Source: Chara braunii (lineage: Eukaryota > Streptophyta > Charophyceae > Charales > Characeae). From it: 53,173 nucleotides of DNA. The translations under genes were made by a program, and so were the position numbers. The DNA lies in assembly GCA_003427395.1 (NCBI GenBank), contig BFEA01000058.1:1095259-1148431 (forward strand), read 5' to 3'. Below are positions 20,150 through 30,278 of this stretch, piece by piece (the stretch's first letter is position 1; every line of letters begins with the position of its first letter). The notes beneath the pieces are model-generated. The model was not told where the DNA came from. It saw nothing but the letters and a program-made list of their open reading frames with translations, and ran no database searches.

Positions 20150-20500
20150 TAGAAGGCAAAGAGGAGGTTTTCAGGATGACGTGGACAAAAAGAGGAAGAG
20201 GACGAGATGGTGGCGGTTGCGGGGGTGAATGGACCTACCTTCTTGCCACTGGCCATGAAACTCCTCAAATCTGCCTTGCTGCATCGAGCAGCCACACTAT
20301 CCGTGCTATAGGCCGAACAGTGTTGAGCCCGGCCAACCTTGGCACACAGCAGGCACTGGGAGGCTGTGGGAGCCAAACTGCGCCGTATGAACATTTTCGT
20401 GAACAGTGCACTCTGGCGCCTTTTTGCCTGCAACACTGTCCAATGGACTTGCTTCCCAGGCCGTCAATTTTCGAAGATCAGCGGCCAGGGAGGAGGACTG
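20150..20500 (+). repeat. Possible LTR-like repeat with GACCTACCTT
   Basis: A purine-rich run (20160-20220) is followed by GGACCTACCTTCTTGCC, similar to the CTTACCT modules at 9299, 10424, 17067 and 18460. The minus strand is open to a donor-like AAGGTAGGT. Weaker than the other copies. Confidence 0.3.
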
Positions 20501-21219
20501 AAAAAAAAGAGGGCTGGTAGGTGTAGACCCCTACATACATACGTGCTTATCTTTCTGGCAGGTGGCCCAATCCAATTGAGGACCCGCCCACACCCGCCTG
20601 CTTGTTTTTTAATCTATGGAAGGCCACCCACAACTGGCCCATTTTTTCCACTAGAACTGCCTCCCAACCCGGAGCAGGGTCATCCTCCCATCGTCTGGCC
20701 ACACCTGGTCAGGTGGGACATGGGGCTTGCCAGACCTGCAGGTTCTGATCTGACCGCAATCACGTCCCGAGCTCAGTGAAAAAGTCCTGCTGGGAGTACG
20801 CCCTGAAGTAAGGTGGCAATAAGGCAACTGAAACTCCTTGCCTGGTATTTGTGCTTCCTCCCTGTGCACGGACTATAGAACCCAATAAGGGAGAAGTGGG
20901 TCTTGTGTGACGCTGTCCCACGAGACCCATTTCCTGCTTGGGCCCACAGTCATGTGGTTTGTTTTTTTTGTCGTTTGTTTTTGTTGGCCGTGTGCATGCG
21001 TCTTTTTTTTGTGTGGGAGACATTGTAATATTTATTGAGCTTGAAAGAACAGAGGCCGAGGAACCTCACAAACAACCCGGAGTTACTGGGGGCAATACCC
21101 AGCTTAGGCTATTGCTGGAAACTGGGTCCAGCGTCCCATGTCTCTCTGATACTCGAATCTCCCCAAAATAGCCCTGATGCTCAAACAAGGAAAAAAAAAA
21201 AAAACGTCAATTCGAATTA
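20501..21219. other. Mixed spacer with a possible retroposed 3' end
   Basis: No gene recognised. About 21050-21203 ends in a 14-base A tract and contains GGAAACTGGGTCCAGCGT, which also occurs on the minus strand near 22680. It could be the 3' end of a retroposed sequence. Confidence 0.3.
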
Positions 21220-21440
21220 TGTCTAAGATTCCAGATCTACTACCGGACCCGTCAGACAAGCTGATAACCGTGGGGAGCCTGGGTTACCACGATGAGGTTT
21301 CACATCTTGCAAACCTCTGTTAGATACAGCCATCTGGCAGACTCCCTACATCTGAATGGGTACAACCCAAGGTTGCTCTCTTTTAGTCTAAGATCTAATC
21401 CGACGTGCCCCCGTAGATCAGCAATGTCCCCACAACCGCT
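21220..21440 (+). pseudogene. LINE ORF2 C-terminal fragment, first copy
   Basis: The reading DPSDKLITVGSLGYHDEVSH, then LANL, a stop, and PSGRLPTSEW parallels the second copy at 21660-21800 (GQLIAVRSLACHG, VSHLASLDLYTYSHLLGS). Both segments carry the same order of words at DNA level (GTCAG, AGCTGATA/AGCTTATA, GGAGCCTGG, CACCTTGCA or CATCTTGCA). It is a partial, older copy of the same LINE segment. Confidence 0.5.
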
Positions 21441-21649
21441 AGAAGGTCTCCCATGACCTTCAGAAGTTTCACTGCCTACTACGAACGACCTTTGACATAC
21501 AAAACTTAAAAGAAACCAATACTAAAGCAAAAGGCGCGCAACAAAATGGTACACTTGAAGCAAAGTGCAACATGCAGGCTAGAACTAGTAATCCATAGAA
21601 GACATATACAAATCTGCGAAGAAGGAAGAGCAGACCAATAGCAAGAATG

Positions 21650-22440
21650 ATAATACCAAGACCAGGCGCGTCAGGCCAGCTTATAGCTGTGAGGAGCCTG
21701 GCTTGCCATGGCTAGGTTTCCCACCTTGCATCCTTGGACCTCTACACGTACAGCCATTTGCTGGGCTCCTTTGATCTCAATGGGTATGGAAGCTTCGGCA
21801 CTACCAAGCTGGGATACAGACTCAGGTGCAGGTTGGTGGAGGTGGCAGACACAATCAAGTGTATGTGGAAGGATGATATGGGACTCAACATGACGGGACG
21901 AATTGCCGACCCCTGGAAGGTGGTGCTGGTGATATCGAATACGCGAGCGAGGATATGGAGTAGCTACTCACATTCCTCGCCTTGCCGGTTAACTAATGGC
22001 TGAACGAGCGTAGAAGCCCGGACCACAGATTTTACCTTAACGAACTCTGTGCCCTGTGCGAAGCCGGAGGGGTGGAAGATATCCGGCATTGCTTCATCGA
22101 CTGCCCAAAGGCCCATCAGATCTGGGATAGGGTGCCAACCTTGTGCTCCATGACGACGGATATGCCATTCTCGACCATAGGGCCGTCCATCTTCTTGCCG
22201 ACTGCCCCACCACTGCGGAAAGCCTTCCAGCATCGGTTCTTTCAAAGAGTCAGACCCCTGGCATTGTGGGCAATCTGGAAAAGGTGCTGCCAAGAAATGA
22301 TAGACCAGAGGCTGAGCTGCGGAATACTTGTTGGATTGGAGAAGGGTGAGGAGGGACATGGACCGCAACCCCGACAAGGCACACGAGATTCTGGACCAGT
22401 TCGCTCTGCATCGCTTGGGAGCAGGCAGGATTGGTAGAAT
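21650..22440 (+). pseudogene. LINE ORF2 C-terminus with zinc-binding RT tail
   Basis: 3' end of a non-LTR retrotransposon. Frame 2 gives LDLYTYSHLLGSFDLNGYGS and RLRCRLVEVADTIKC up to about 22003. From ~22003 the reading moves to frame 1: LNERRSPDHRFYLNELCALC, then EDIRHCFIDCPKAHQIW. The C-x2-C ... H-C-x4-C-P-x-A-x2-I-W pattern is the zf-RVT motif found after the RT in plant LINEs. The tail PLALWAIWKRCCQEMIDQRL is also typical. The RT itself is absent, as in most 5'-truncated LINE copies. One frameshift is present. Confidence 0.75.
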
Positions 22441-22783
22441 AGAGAGCGGCGGATGCGCTTCACCTGGCGTCACCCAAGGAACACGGGAGGAGGCAGACGA
22501 AGGGCAGGGAGAAGCCTCCGTACACAGCCGATCCTCTGACACCTGTGGACTGACATCCGACTGGCACAAGTAGCAATAACATCAGGGGCCCCAGGGGACT
22601 CCCTGCTATCACCACATAGAAAAACTGAGAGCACAGGATGCCCCGTTCGTGAAGGGGCATAGCTGAAGCCGGGTAACGCTGGACCCAGTTTCCAACAGGT
22701 GCCACGCGCCACCAGTAGAATGGAGCAACTGGTCCCAGGTCTGCTAGAAGGGGGGGGCGCTCGTATCACCCTCCCTAGCAGCA
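22441..22783. other. Probable LINE 3' non-coding region
   Basis: Continues from the LINE coding end with no recognised domain. Holds GGAAACTGGGTCCAGCGT on the minus strand (about 22676-22693), shared with 21115, and a G9-type run at 22751. It joins directly to a U6 fragment in inverted orientation. Confidence 0.35.
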
Positions 22784-22830
22784 CTAATTTTCTCTGTATC
22801 GTTCCAATTTTAACTGATGTCCCGAAGGAC
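22784..22830 (-). pseudogene. U6 snRNA 5' fragment (about 47 nt), fused
   Basis: Minus strand from 22830: GTCCTTCGGGACATCAG, TTAAAATTGGAACGATACAG, AGAAAATTAG. This is the 5' half of U6, including the ACAGAGA box, with one change in it compared with the copy at 44946 (AGAGAAAATTAG for AGAGAAGATTAG). The sequence after it is unrelated to U6, so this is a chimeric retrosequence or a U6 copy cut by an insertion. Confidence 0.85.
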
Positions 22831-23427
22831 ACATCATTGTGTTTCTAAAAGGGACAAACAACGCTTTCGTATTGCATACATGACTAATTGGTCCTGACCG
22901 CACAGGGAATGCTAGTGATGATTGAAGGTTGCAGCATGGCTAGATCAGTTTTGAGTCCGGCCCAGACATGTCAGGTCTACCCAATTGTTCCAAATCCTTG
23001 CCATGGCAGCAAGTGTAACTCTGGTGTTTCTGCTGCTTTCTTTTCTTTTTACGTTGAAACAGGTCGTTATGGTCCTGGCTTCGTGTCCATTCTGAGGGTC
23101 ATCAGTGTAACAGCGGCAACTTGTTTGAATTACATATGATGACAAAATCACGCTTCCATCCATCAAGGTCGGAGGACCCCTGAACGGCAGTGGTTACTCC
23201 TTAATAATCCTTATCAAGGAGGATTAGCTACTTTGTCTTCTGGGCATGTTGCCATGCATGCATTGCGTGTTCCCTGCGGACCATTCACCTGGATGTCAAC
23301 CCCTTCAGCCTTTCCTGATTAACATCCGTCGCTTGTTTGTTTTTTGAAAGTGAAGATTGCTTTTTTTTCTTTCCTTTACGAATGCTGAAACACTGGTTTC
23401 CATGGGTTGTCGTGTTTGGTAGTGCAG

Positions 23428-23520
23428 GTGAAGGCGGCATATCGTGCATTGGCAGCCGCTCATCACCCGGATAGAAATCTAGGTGGAGAACAGGCACTCG
23501 CAGAAGAGAGATTTAAACGG
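23428..23520 (+). CDS. J-domain protein gene, exon B (HPD motif)
   Basis: 93 bp, phase 0 at both ends, flanked by TTTGGTAGTGCAG and GTAAGC. It encodes VKAAYRALAAAHHPDRN followed by LGGEQALAEERFKR: the end of helix II, the invariant HPD loop that activates HSP70, and the start of helix III. With exon A it gives YEVLGL...VKAAYRAL...HHPDRN, a textbook J-domain with an intact HPD. The splice sites have good consensus and the upstream tract is T-rich. Confidence 0.9.
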
Positions 23521-23697
23521 GTAAGCTCAGAGTTCGAATCCAGAAGGAAGTCGACGAAGGAAATTAAACAAAACAAGAGACCTGCTCCTCCTCCTCCCCC
23601 TTGCTCCTTACTGTTGTCTGCCACATCCTCTCCGTCCCGCTCCTGCATCGGCCTCCTCTTCGGCCATCTCCCCCTCCACTGCGTGCTCCTCCTGCAT

Positions 23698-23709
23698 GTT
23701 TTTTTTTTT

Positions 23710-23746
<37 letters not shown>
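23698..23746. repeat. Poly-T tract
   Basis: T11-G-T36, likely an old poly-A tail of a minus-strand retroposed copy or a simple expansion. Confidence 0.9.
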
Positions 23747-23994
23747 CCCGTGCTGTGTACTTCTACTCAGGCCCCAGAATATGTGGGGCGGACCGTACTT
23801 TGTGGTTGGGATGCTACTAACAGGCACACTCCCACTGCGAAAAGGGGAAAACAGAAACAGCACGGCCCCAAGCCCCGGCTTCCCCCCCCCCTCCCCCCCT
23901 GAAAAAAAAAGTGCTGGCTGAAGATACGCCACCGCATTTTGCTGAGTAGTGGAGAGAGGCCCTACGTTCTCGTCCCTTCTTTGTATCCAAATCC

Positions 23995-24100
23995 TAGGCC
24001 GTTTTTCCGGGCGCCCAGGCACCCAACTTCTGCCCGGGTACACGCCCGGGTGCCCGGCCGGGCATGACCCCCGGGCAGGGTTCCGGGCAGCCCCAGCGTA
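23995..24100. repeat. GC island of CCCGGGT/GCCCGG palindromes, copy 1
   Basis: CCCGGGTGCCCGGCCGGGCA (24046-24065) sits among several GCCCGGG words inside AT-rich DNA. The same 20-mer recurs at about 25339. No gene. Confidence 0.65.
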
Positions 24101-24238
24101 AAACAAAAAAAAAAATACGAAAAAAAAGTATGTTGTGTAGAATTGAAATGCAAACGACTTTTGACTGAGGGTCACATTATAATTCCTCACAGAATCGGCG
24201 ATAAAAAAGAAAATAACCTATGTTGCCAGCTGTCCGAT

Positions 24239-24310
24239 GGGGAGACGTCTCCCCCGTGCGTCTCTGGGAGACGGTCAGGGGGGAGTTGTCCGGAAAATAG
24301 GACAACTGTT
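24239..24310. repeat. Perfect 16-bp palindrome and GTTGTCC hairpin
   Basis: GGGGAGACGTCTCCCC (24239-24254) is a perfect palindrome. Downstream, AGTTGTCC (24284) pairs with GGACAACT (24300) over an 8-nt loop. The GTTGTCC/GGACAAC words recur in the palindrome at 25049. Confidence 0.7.
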
Positions 24311-24528
24311 TTTTTGCCAAAAAAAAAACGGTGGGGGTCTGCGCACCACTAGGGGACCCCCCCAAAAAAAATTCTGGCTGTTCTGAGCAAAAACGAAAAA
24401 AAAATTCAGATACGGTGGGGGAGGTGTGATGGTGTGTGGATAGAATGTGTGTGTGTGTGGATGCCACTGTCACTACAGCTGCTGCATCTGCCGCAGTGGA
24501 TGGTTCACTGCATATGCAGCAGTTGCTG

Positions 24529-24531
<3 letters not shown>

Positions 24532-24563
<32 letters not shown>

Positions 24564-24762
24564 TTTATCCACACACAAACACTACGAGTGACATGCACGT
24601 GAGCACACCTACACAGAGTCACACACACACACTATCTACTCGCACACACACACACACACACTGCCTGCACACACACATGCACTGTGTACACACACAGATG
24701 CACTGTCTACACACGCCAACACACACCGACACCCACCCACACACACACTCACACTCACACTG
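24532..24762. repeat. (CA)n-rich region
   Basis: Several CA runs interspersed with TGCACTGTCTAC-like words, some in irregular ~26-bp periodicity (24636-24720). Confidence 0.9.
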
Positions 24763-25010
24763 GGAAGGAAACAGTATCAAGGCCAAGGCAAAAGTTGTTC
24801 ATTTTATTTTTCTGTATAACATAGTTTTATTTTTATTTTAAATTTCAAATTTTATAAAGAATTTCGTTTTATTTTTTATTTTAAATTTTATTAAGAATTT
24901 CGATGTAACCCCAAGGCAAAAGTTGTTCAGTTTATTTTTCTGCATAACATAGTTTTTTTTGGGAATTTTTGGAGGGTTTTTTTTTTTTTTTTTTTTTTTT
25001 TGGCCATTCG

Positions 25011-25105
25011 GGCTCCGGACAGACTGCCTGGGGAGGACGTCCGACCAGTTGTCCGATCGGACAACCCCGGACGGTCAGGTGGGTCCCGGACGTCCGATCT
25101 GGTAA
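25011..25105. repeat. GGACGTCC palindrome island with perfect 18-mer
   Basis: GTTGTCCGATCGGACAAC (25049-25066) is a perfect 18-bp palindrome. GGACGTCC occurs on either side (25034 and 25087). The island begins right after a poly-T tract (24978-25000). Confidence 0.7.
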
Positions 25106-25304
25106 AAAGAATCACGCAAAGTCAACCCCCTTTAGACCCCTTTAGCCCCTTAAAACCAATTTATACCCCCCTCCCCCGCCCTTGGCAGCCAACTGGCAAA
25201 AAATGAAATGAGCCCGGATATGGGGTCCTCTGGGAGAGCGCAGAAAACCCAAAAAAAAATAAAAGTAAAAAAAAGTAAAAAAACTCTTTTTTTTTTCTTT
25301 TTTT

Positions 25305-25372
25305 TTTGCACGCCCGGGTACCCCGAGCGTCAGACCCCCCCGGGTGCCCGGCCGGGCAGGACTGGCCGGACG
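25305..25372. repeat. GC island of CCCGGGT/GCCCGG palindromes, copy 2
   Basis: Begins GCACGCCCGGGTACCC and holds the same CCCGGGTGCCCGGCCGGGCA as 24046, again directly after a poly-T tract. Two copies with the same neighbours argue for a small dispersed element. Confidence 0.6.
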
Positions 25373-25540
25373 TGAGAATCTTCCTAGTCCAAATCGACAT
25401 ATTAAGGGTGTCGCTCCACTACTCTCCAAATGTGCAAATTGAGAATGAATATTGTGCTAGAACATGGAAAGATACACTTCCGTATTTTTTGTCTTTTGTG
25501 CATGTCGTGAGTCGTGGAGCGGGGCCCTATGTATGCATAT

Positions 25541-26232
25541 TCGAACAAATGGGTCTCGTGGCACCAGACCCTGTTCTAGCGTAGGGTTCATTTGTGTTTG
25601 ATTGGTAGTGCGACCACAAAAAAATGCCAAAAAACCAACGTCGAACAAATGGGTCTCATGGCACCAGACCCTGTTCTAGCGTAGGGTTCATTTGCGTTTG
25701 ATTGGTAGTGCGACCACAAAAAAATGCCAAAAAACCAACGGTCTGTTCCAGCGTAAGATTCATTCCGTTTGATAAGTAGTGCGACCACAAAACGCCCAGA
25801 AAAAAACATGAATTTACACCTGATCTAGTGCAATATTCATTCGCATTTGATTGGTAGTGTGACCACAAAACGGCCAAAAAAAACAAACGAATCTACCCCT
25901 GTTCTAGTCCAAGATTCATTCATGTTTGATCAGTGCGACAACAAAACGACCAAAAAAGAAAAAAGTTCAAAAAAAATCTATACCAGGTATACCCACACAC
26001 GTTGGCACTGTTCTGGTCGTCTAATGCGAGCACAGAACGACCAAAAAAAACAAACGAATCTACCCCTGTTCTAGGGCAAGATTCATTCACGTTTGATTAG
26101 TGCAACCACAAAACGACTAAAAAAGAAAAAAATGAATCTTCACCCACACACGTTGGCACTGTTCTCGGTGACCACAAAACGACAAAAAAATCAACAAATC
26201 TTCACCCACACACGGTGGCACTGTTCTGGATG
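25541..26232 (-). repeat. Degenerate tandem array, ~85-100-bp units, about 8 copies
   Basis: Units 1 and 2 (25543 and 25643) are nearly identical with a ~99-bp period. Later units shorten and diverge. Each has CTGTTCTAG, AAGATTCATT or AGGGTTCATT, GTTTGATTGGTAGTGCGACC, and ACAAAACG/AAAAAATG with an A-rich end. The last units change to CACCCACACACGTTGGCACT. On the minus strand each unit reads FCGRTTNQTQMNPTLEQ, but I give this no coding status. Satellite-like, inside an intron. Confidence 0.8.
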
Positions 26233-26462
26233 TATCGTGGCTGTGCCGCCCAAACCCGACTGTGTACTTGTATTCGAACATACGTGTTCGGACAGGCCCA
26301 GCCCAAAAAAGGCTGAGCGGTCCACCCAACCTGCCTGGTGTTGGGCCCAGGGAAAGTCCCCCGCTAGGGCCACTATTCCCTTTAGGAAGAAAAAAAAAAG
26401 GGAAAACATGTGAAAAGTTGAAAACGGTGGAACTGGGCAGAAGTCTCACTAAAGGAACAAAG

Positions 26463-27917
26463 ATGGAGGAGGGGGTAGAGGAGGAATCGGTATCAGCTGG
26501 GGCTCAGGCTGGTGAGGTCGAAAAGGTGGATAAGGGGGCGCTGAAAAGCAAAGGGGAAGCCTGGGGCAAAGAGGCAACACAGAAAGATGAAGGAGAGGAG
26601 GCGAATGAAAGTGTGAAAAGGGAGAGGGATGAAGATGAGGGTCTGCCAGGATTGGGGCAGGATGAGATAGGACAGGCTGAACAGGGAGGCGAGCAGAGGA
26701 CAATTTCGAAGAGTCGGGTACGCAACAGCAACTGGATAGGCCGGTGTATGAAATGCCAATAATAGCACAACAGGTTAGGAGGGAGTGTCGCTGATAAGAT
26801 ACTGGTGCAGACAGAAACAGGTGACTGCTGGTCCCCTGAAGAGCTCTTCATCGGCTGAGTGCTTCCCGGTTCCAACCTTCTCTTCAACCAGAGCTGAATT
26901 GAAAAGTGAAAGGCATGTAAGCCAGGCGGAATCGGGACAGCAGACGCTACCAGAGACCTCACGGGCAAGTCTAAAGAAAATAAGGGAAAGACAACGATCG
27001 CCGCTAGGGAGCAAGGGGTATGGACCAAGGTATTGGTTGAGGGGGAAAGGAAGAAGGGATGAGTCGCCATTGCCATCGGCCTCCGTCCCTCCTAGAGAGG
27101 CTAGCTTTGGACTCCCGGTTGAGGGAATGAAGACACAGACAAGCAGTCAAGAGGAGGAGGATTCGTTAGAGACCTGGGCAATGGAGACATCGGATAGCCC
27201 GGGGGAAGACGAACAATCAGTTCACCAGGCCATGGGGCAGGAGGAGCAAGACATGCCGTCAGAAGAGGGACAACACACACAGCAGGACCAGGGTCCGGAA
27301 GCAAGGGCCGCAGTAGCTGAGTCAACAAGTCCAGAGAATCGGAGCCTGCAGGAGCAAGAGAGTCAGTAGCGACAGGATCCGGGAAACCAGCTGGCTGGGC
27401 TGGCATGGCAGGAGCGAGTGGGGGCTACGTTGAATGACATTATGAAGGCAGGGGAAGGCTATGTTTACCCGATAGTCCTCTGGCAGGCATCGGAGGAAAT
27501 CAAATTGCTCCTGGAGGGGGCAACGGAGGTGCCAATTTTCGGAGTGACTAGTAACAGCAGGTGTTGAAGAAAGTTGCTGGATGGCTGGGTCCGAGGTATG
27601 AAGTGGTGTCGTTGCCTCAGATATCGGCATCGCGATTTGTTAGACAGACAGTGGATGGGGAGGAATACATAATTTTCATGTACTTTGTGGAGGCCATTCC
27701 CAGGAAGCCAGGATCTCCGAGGCTGGGAGTAAACAGCATGCACTGGATACGGTTTGCTGAGGCCCTTGGTCCTACGGCCTGTTCTCATGATTATCATGTG
27801 CTGCATGCGATCTCCCTGGCCGTACTTATTAGCGTTACTGCGCACCTGGTACGGGAGGAACAAGTGGGGGGGGAGCAGTTCCAAAAAGGAACGGGCATAT
27901 GGGATCGGGGGGAGTGA
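26463..27917 (+). pseudogene. LINE ORF1, frameshifted
   Basis: Probable ORF1 (RNA-binding chaperone role in known LINEs) upstream of an endonuclease. The ATG at 26463 opens MEEGVEEESVSAGAQAGEVE, a Glu/Lys-rich stretch ending at TAA 26760-26762. Another frame (26785-27567) is Gln/Glu/Ser-rich and reads through TAG at 27367-27369 (GATLNDIMKAGEGYVYPIVL). A third frame (27561-27917) gives VAGWLGPRYEVVSLPQISAS, EEYIIFMYFVEAIPRK and HDYHVLHAISLAVLISVTAH. The protein-like third part is the best conserved. The assignment rests on its position before 28140-28820, not on a motif that I recognise. Confidence 0.5.
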
Positions 27918-28139
27918 TGGGGGTGCAGTAGGGTGGGGCGGGATGTAGGATGTATATTATCTTGTATGGGTGTCGCTTGGATGAAGACACCCCCCCAGCA
28001 ATCAATAGAGGGGGTTAGGAGTCTAGGTAAGTTCGGGAGTAGAATGTGAAGGTTGGTAGGTATAGAAGGGCTAGAAGGGCGGAGAAGAATAGGGTGGGTG
28101 TTAGATTGGAAGAGATTAGGATGGGAATAGGAAGCAAGA

Positions 28140-28822
28140 CTGAAACTGCTGACTTGGAACGTGAGAGGCCTGGGGGCTAAGTTGCTGCTACCCAAGAGAA
28201 GGGAGCTGGTGAAAAAAGTCAAAGCAGAGCAAATTGATGTGGTGTGTCTGCAAGAGACTAAGCTGAGGCCAGGACAGTAGAGCTGATGTTATGGTGGGAG
28301 GGCCATCAGATATGGGCCATGGCACAAAGCACGCGAGGCGGGGTGTGTATTCTCGTCTCCCCACATTTTGGGGGAGAAGTGTCAGATTGGTACTATGATT
28401 CTAGGGGTCGGTGGGCCTGGGTGCTGCTGAATTCGGGGGAAGGAACCTGGGGGGTGGTTATAGTATATGGGCCAACAGAGGTAGGCACACGGTGCCGGAT
28501 GTGGGAACGACTGCAAACGCTAGTCGTGGACATCAACAACCTCATTATTGCAGGCGACTTTAGCTCACTTGTAGATCCGGAACGGGACACAGCAGCTGCA
28601 CAGCAGGTGGATGCAGACTCTTTGGCTTTGGTTAATGGAATGACAGGGCTTGGATGCACGGACTCCTATAGAACATTGTATCCACAAGAGAGGGCCCTTA
28701 CTCTCTGGGGGAACACCGTGATCCGGAGAAGCCGGATTGACATGATATGGGCATCTGCGGGTCTTAATGAAACAGTGGAGCAAGTGTGGGTCGACCCAAT
28801 TGCTACGTCAGACCACTGAGCG
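28140..28822 (+). pseudogene. LINE APE-type endonuclease domain
   Basis: Nicks target DNA for target-primed reverse transcription. Motifs in order: LLTWNVRGLGAKLLLP, DVVCLQETKL, then after a frameshift (near 28280) STRGGVCILVSPHFGG, VVIVYGP, NLIIAGDFSSLVDPERD, SYRTLYP, SRIDMIWAS and VWVDPIATSDH. The QE(T)K, GDF and SDH residues of the exonuclease-endonuclease-phosphatase fold are all present. GDFS replaces the usual GDFN, and a TGA stop (28817-28819) follows SDH directly, where relatives continue. Decayed. Confidence 0.8.
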
Positions 28823-29526
28823 GTGATAGCAACATTTCTGGTAGGTCGACTAGAGGTTGGTCGCCCGCCGAAGGCAATTCCAGCATGGGTGTTCAAAAGC
28901 AAGGAGTATAGGCCAGTGGTTGCGAGATTTTGGGAGGACTGGGTGGAGGAGTTCCCGCAGGAGCAGCTGCTGAAGCATGTTATGATGGAAGTACAGGGAC
29001 TGAAGGACAATTTGCAGAAGCTGCTGCGTGGGAATTACTTAGCGCATAAGAAAAAAGGGGAGAAGTATGCTCATAGGATGGAGGAACTGAACCAGGGCCC
29101 TGAGGGAAACCAAGCGGAGGAAGAGTGGTGGGCATAGAGAGTGGAAGCAGCGCGAGGATGGAGGAAGTGGCAGGTAGACGAAGTGACTAAATGGGGTAGA
29201 CGTACAAAAGAGACATGGATTACACTGGGGGAACGAATGTCGCGTCAATTTTTTGTCACGGTGGCAGTAAGAAAGGCAACGCCAGCATGACAGCTATGGA
29301 CCATCCTTTTGATGGCCAGACTGAACGACAGCGTACCACGAGGGGAATTCTGAAATGTGTTACGGACTTCTACCAACAGTTGCTGATGGAGGAGCAGTGG
29401 ACTCCTGGGGAGATGGGCCAGGGAACCTGAGCAGGACATGTCCAGCGCCGACTCGATCTCGCAGACACATCTAAATTGGAGGAAGACATCACTGAGGAGG
29501 TCTATCTTACAAAAGCCTTCTTGAGT
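28823..29526 (+). pseudogene. LINE ORF2 linker between endonuclease and RT, truncated
   Basis: The reading continues from the endonuclease: RPPKAIPAWVFKSKEYRPVV, FWEDWVEEFPQ, LLRGNYLAHKKKGEKYAHRM, a stop near 29135, VTKWGRRTKETWITLGER, then in changing frames ILKCVTDFYQQLLMEEQ and RRLDLADTSKLEEDITEE. This is the usual connector just before the RT. The sequence breaks off at about 29526 and the RT is missing. Confidence 0.65.
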
Positions 29527-29591
29527 TGGATTATTACATTCTGAACCAAGCAGGGGGACAAGGACATGGTCTATCTTACAAAAGCCTTCTT
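29499..29591 (+). repeat. 24-bp direct repeat at the LINE break
   Basis: GGTCTATCTTACAAAAGCCT plus TCTT occurs at 29500 and again at 29568, with about 44 bp between. It sits exactly where the LINE reading frame ends and may be a duplication made at the break. Confidence 0.8.
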
Positions 29592-30170
29592 AGTGTTCTG
29601 TTCCATGCATCTCGTGCTGGACAATTAGTAACAAAATCCGAAAACACTTGCCACGAGTCGTTACATTTCACAGTATATGACGTGTCGACGGCTCCCGTGT
29701 ATAACCTGTCCATCACCCTTCTTGCCTTACTGTCACGATGTTTTGAGACGCGATTTCAACCTGGATAGGATTGCTGGTGGGCTAGTTTAGGGCTTCTCAG
29801 TCCCATGTGCCTTGTACTTGGTCTGTTGACCAGTAGAACAATGAAATTATAAGTACGGATGTTGAGATTTTTCAGCAGTTCTAACCTGGCCATATCAGTC
29901 TTGATGGCCGGCTCTGCTGCCACACCAAGCTGGGAGGGTGGGACATTTGATGTAGTAGAAACTGGTGACGGATGGTAGAGGGAGGGAGGATTGGGGCTGT
30001 GTGATGGAGGATCGTCTCAAGTTGATGGTGGACTGGGTATGATGTCCCCTGATGTAGTGGTCGCGTTGGAGTGATAGCAACAAGGCTTTGTTTACCCTGG
30101 GAGTTCATCGTGTAAGGAGTCTTCGTGCTACTTTCTGGCATGTGTAGGATTTGTTTCATGGTAACCGCGG
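29592..30170. other. Spacer without recognisable gene
   Basis: No domain, RNA gene or clear repeat was recognised. Confidence 0.25.
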
Positions 30171-30175
30171 ACCAG

Positions 30176-30278
30176 GACACCGGACACTTCCGGACTGTCT
30201 TCCGAACCAGTGTCTGGACCGGTCCGGACTGTCCAGTGATCCGGACATCACCGGACCCGGACAGTCCGGATCGGTGTC
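30176..30278. repeat. ~103-bp inverted-repeat island built of TCCGGAC
   Basis: The left end GACACCGGACACTTCCGGAC plus TGTC (30176-30199) pairs with the right end GACAGTCCGGATCGGTGTC (30260-30278), except for a 6-bp bulge. Internally, GGTCCGGACTGTCC (30221) also pairs with GGACAGTCCGGATC. At least six CCGGAC words lie within 100 bp. It resembles a very short fold-back element. Confidence 0.65.

Larger units (their letters stand above)
16365..23427 (+). other. Intron between J-domain exons A and B (7063 bp)
   Basis: It starts with GTAAGT and ends with a T-rich tract and TAGTGCAG. It contains two LTR-like repeats, a 21-bp minisatellite, LINE 3' pieces and a U6 fragment, each listed separately. 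The repeated phrase CACAGGAACAG at the exon end recurs at 16406, just inside the intron. Confidence 0.75.

Noticed and set aside
24239-24254. Restriction-modification or operator site at the 16-bp palindrome
   Set aside because: No associated gene; a cluster of similar palindromes points to repeat biology instead.
25541-26232. CRISPR-like array
   Set aside because: Units are adjacent degenerate tandem repeats without unique spacers of constant length, in a eukaryotic context.
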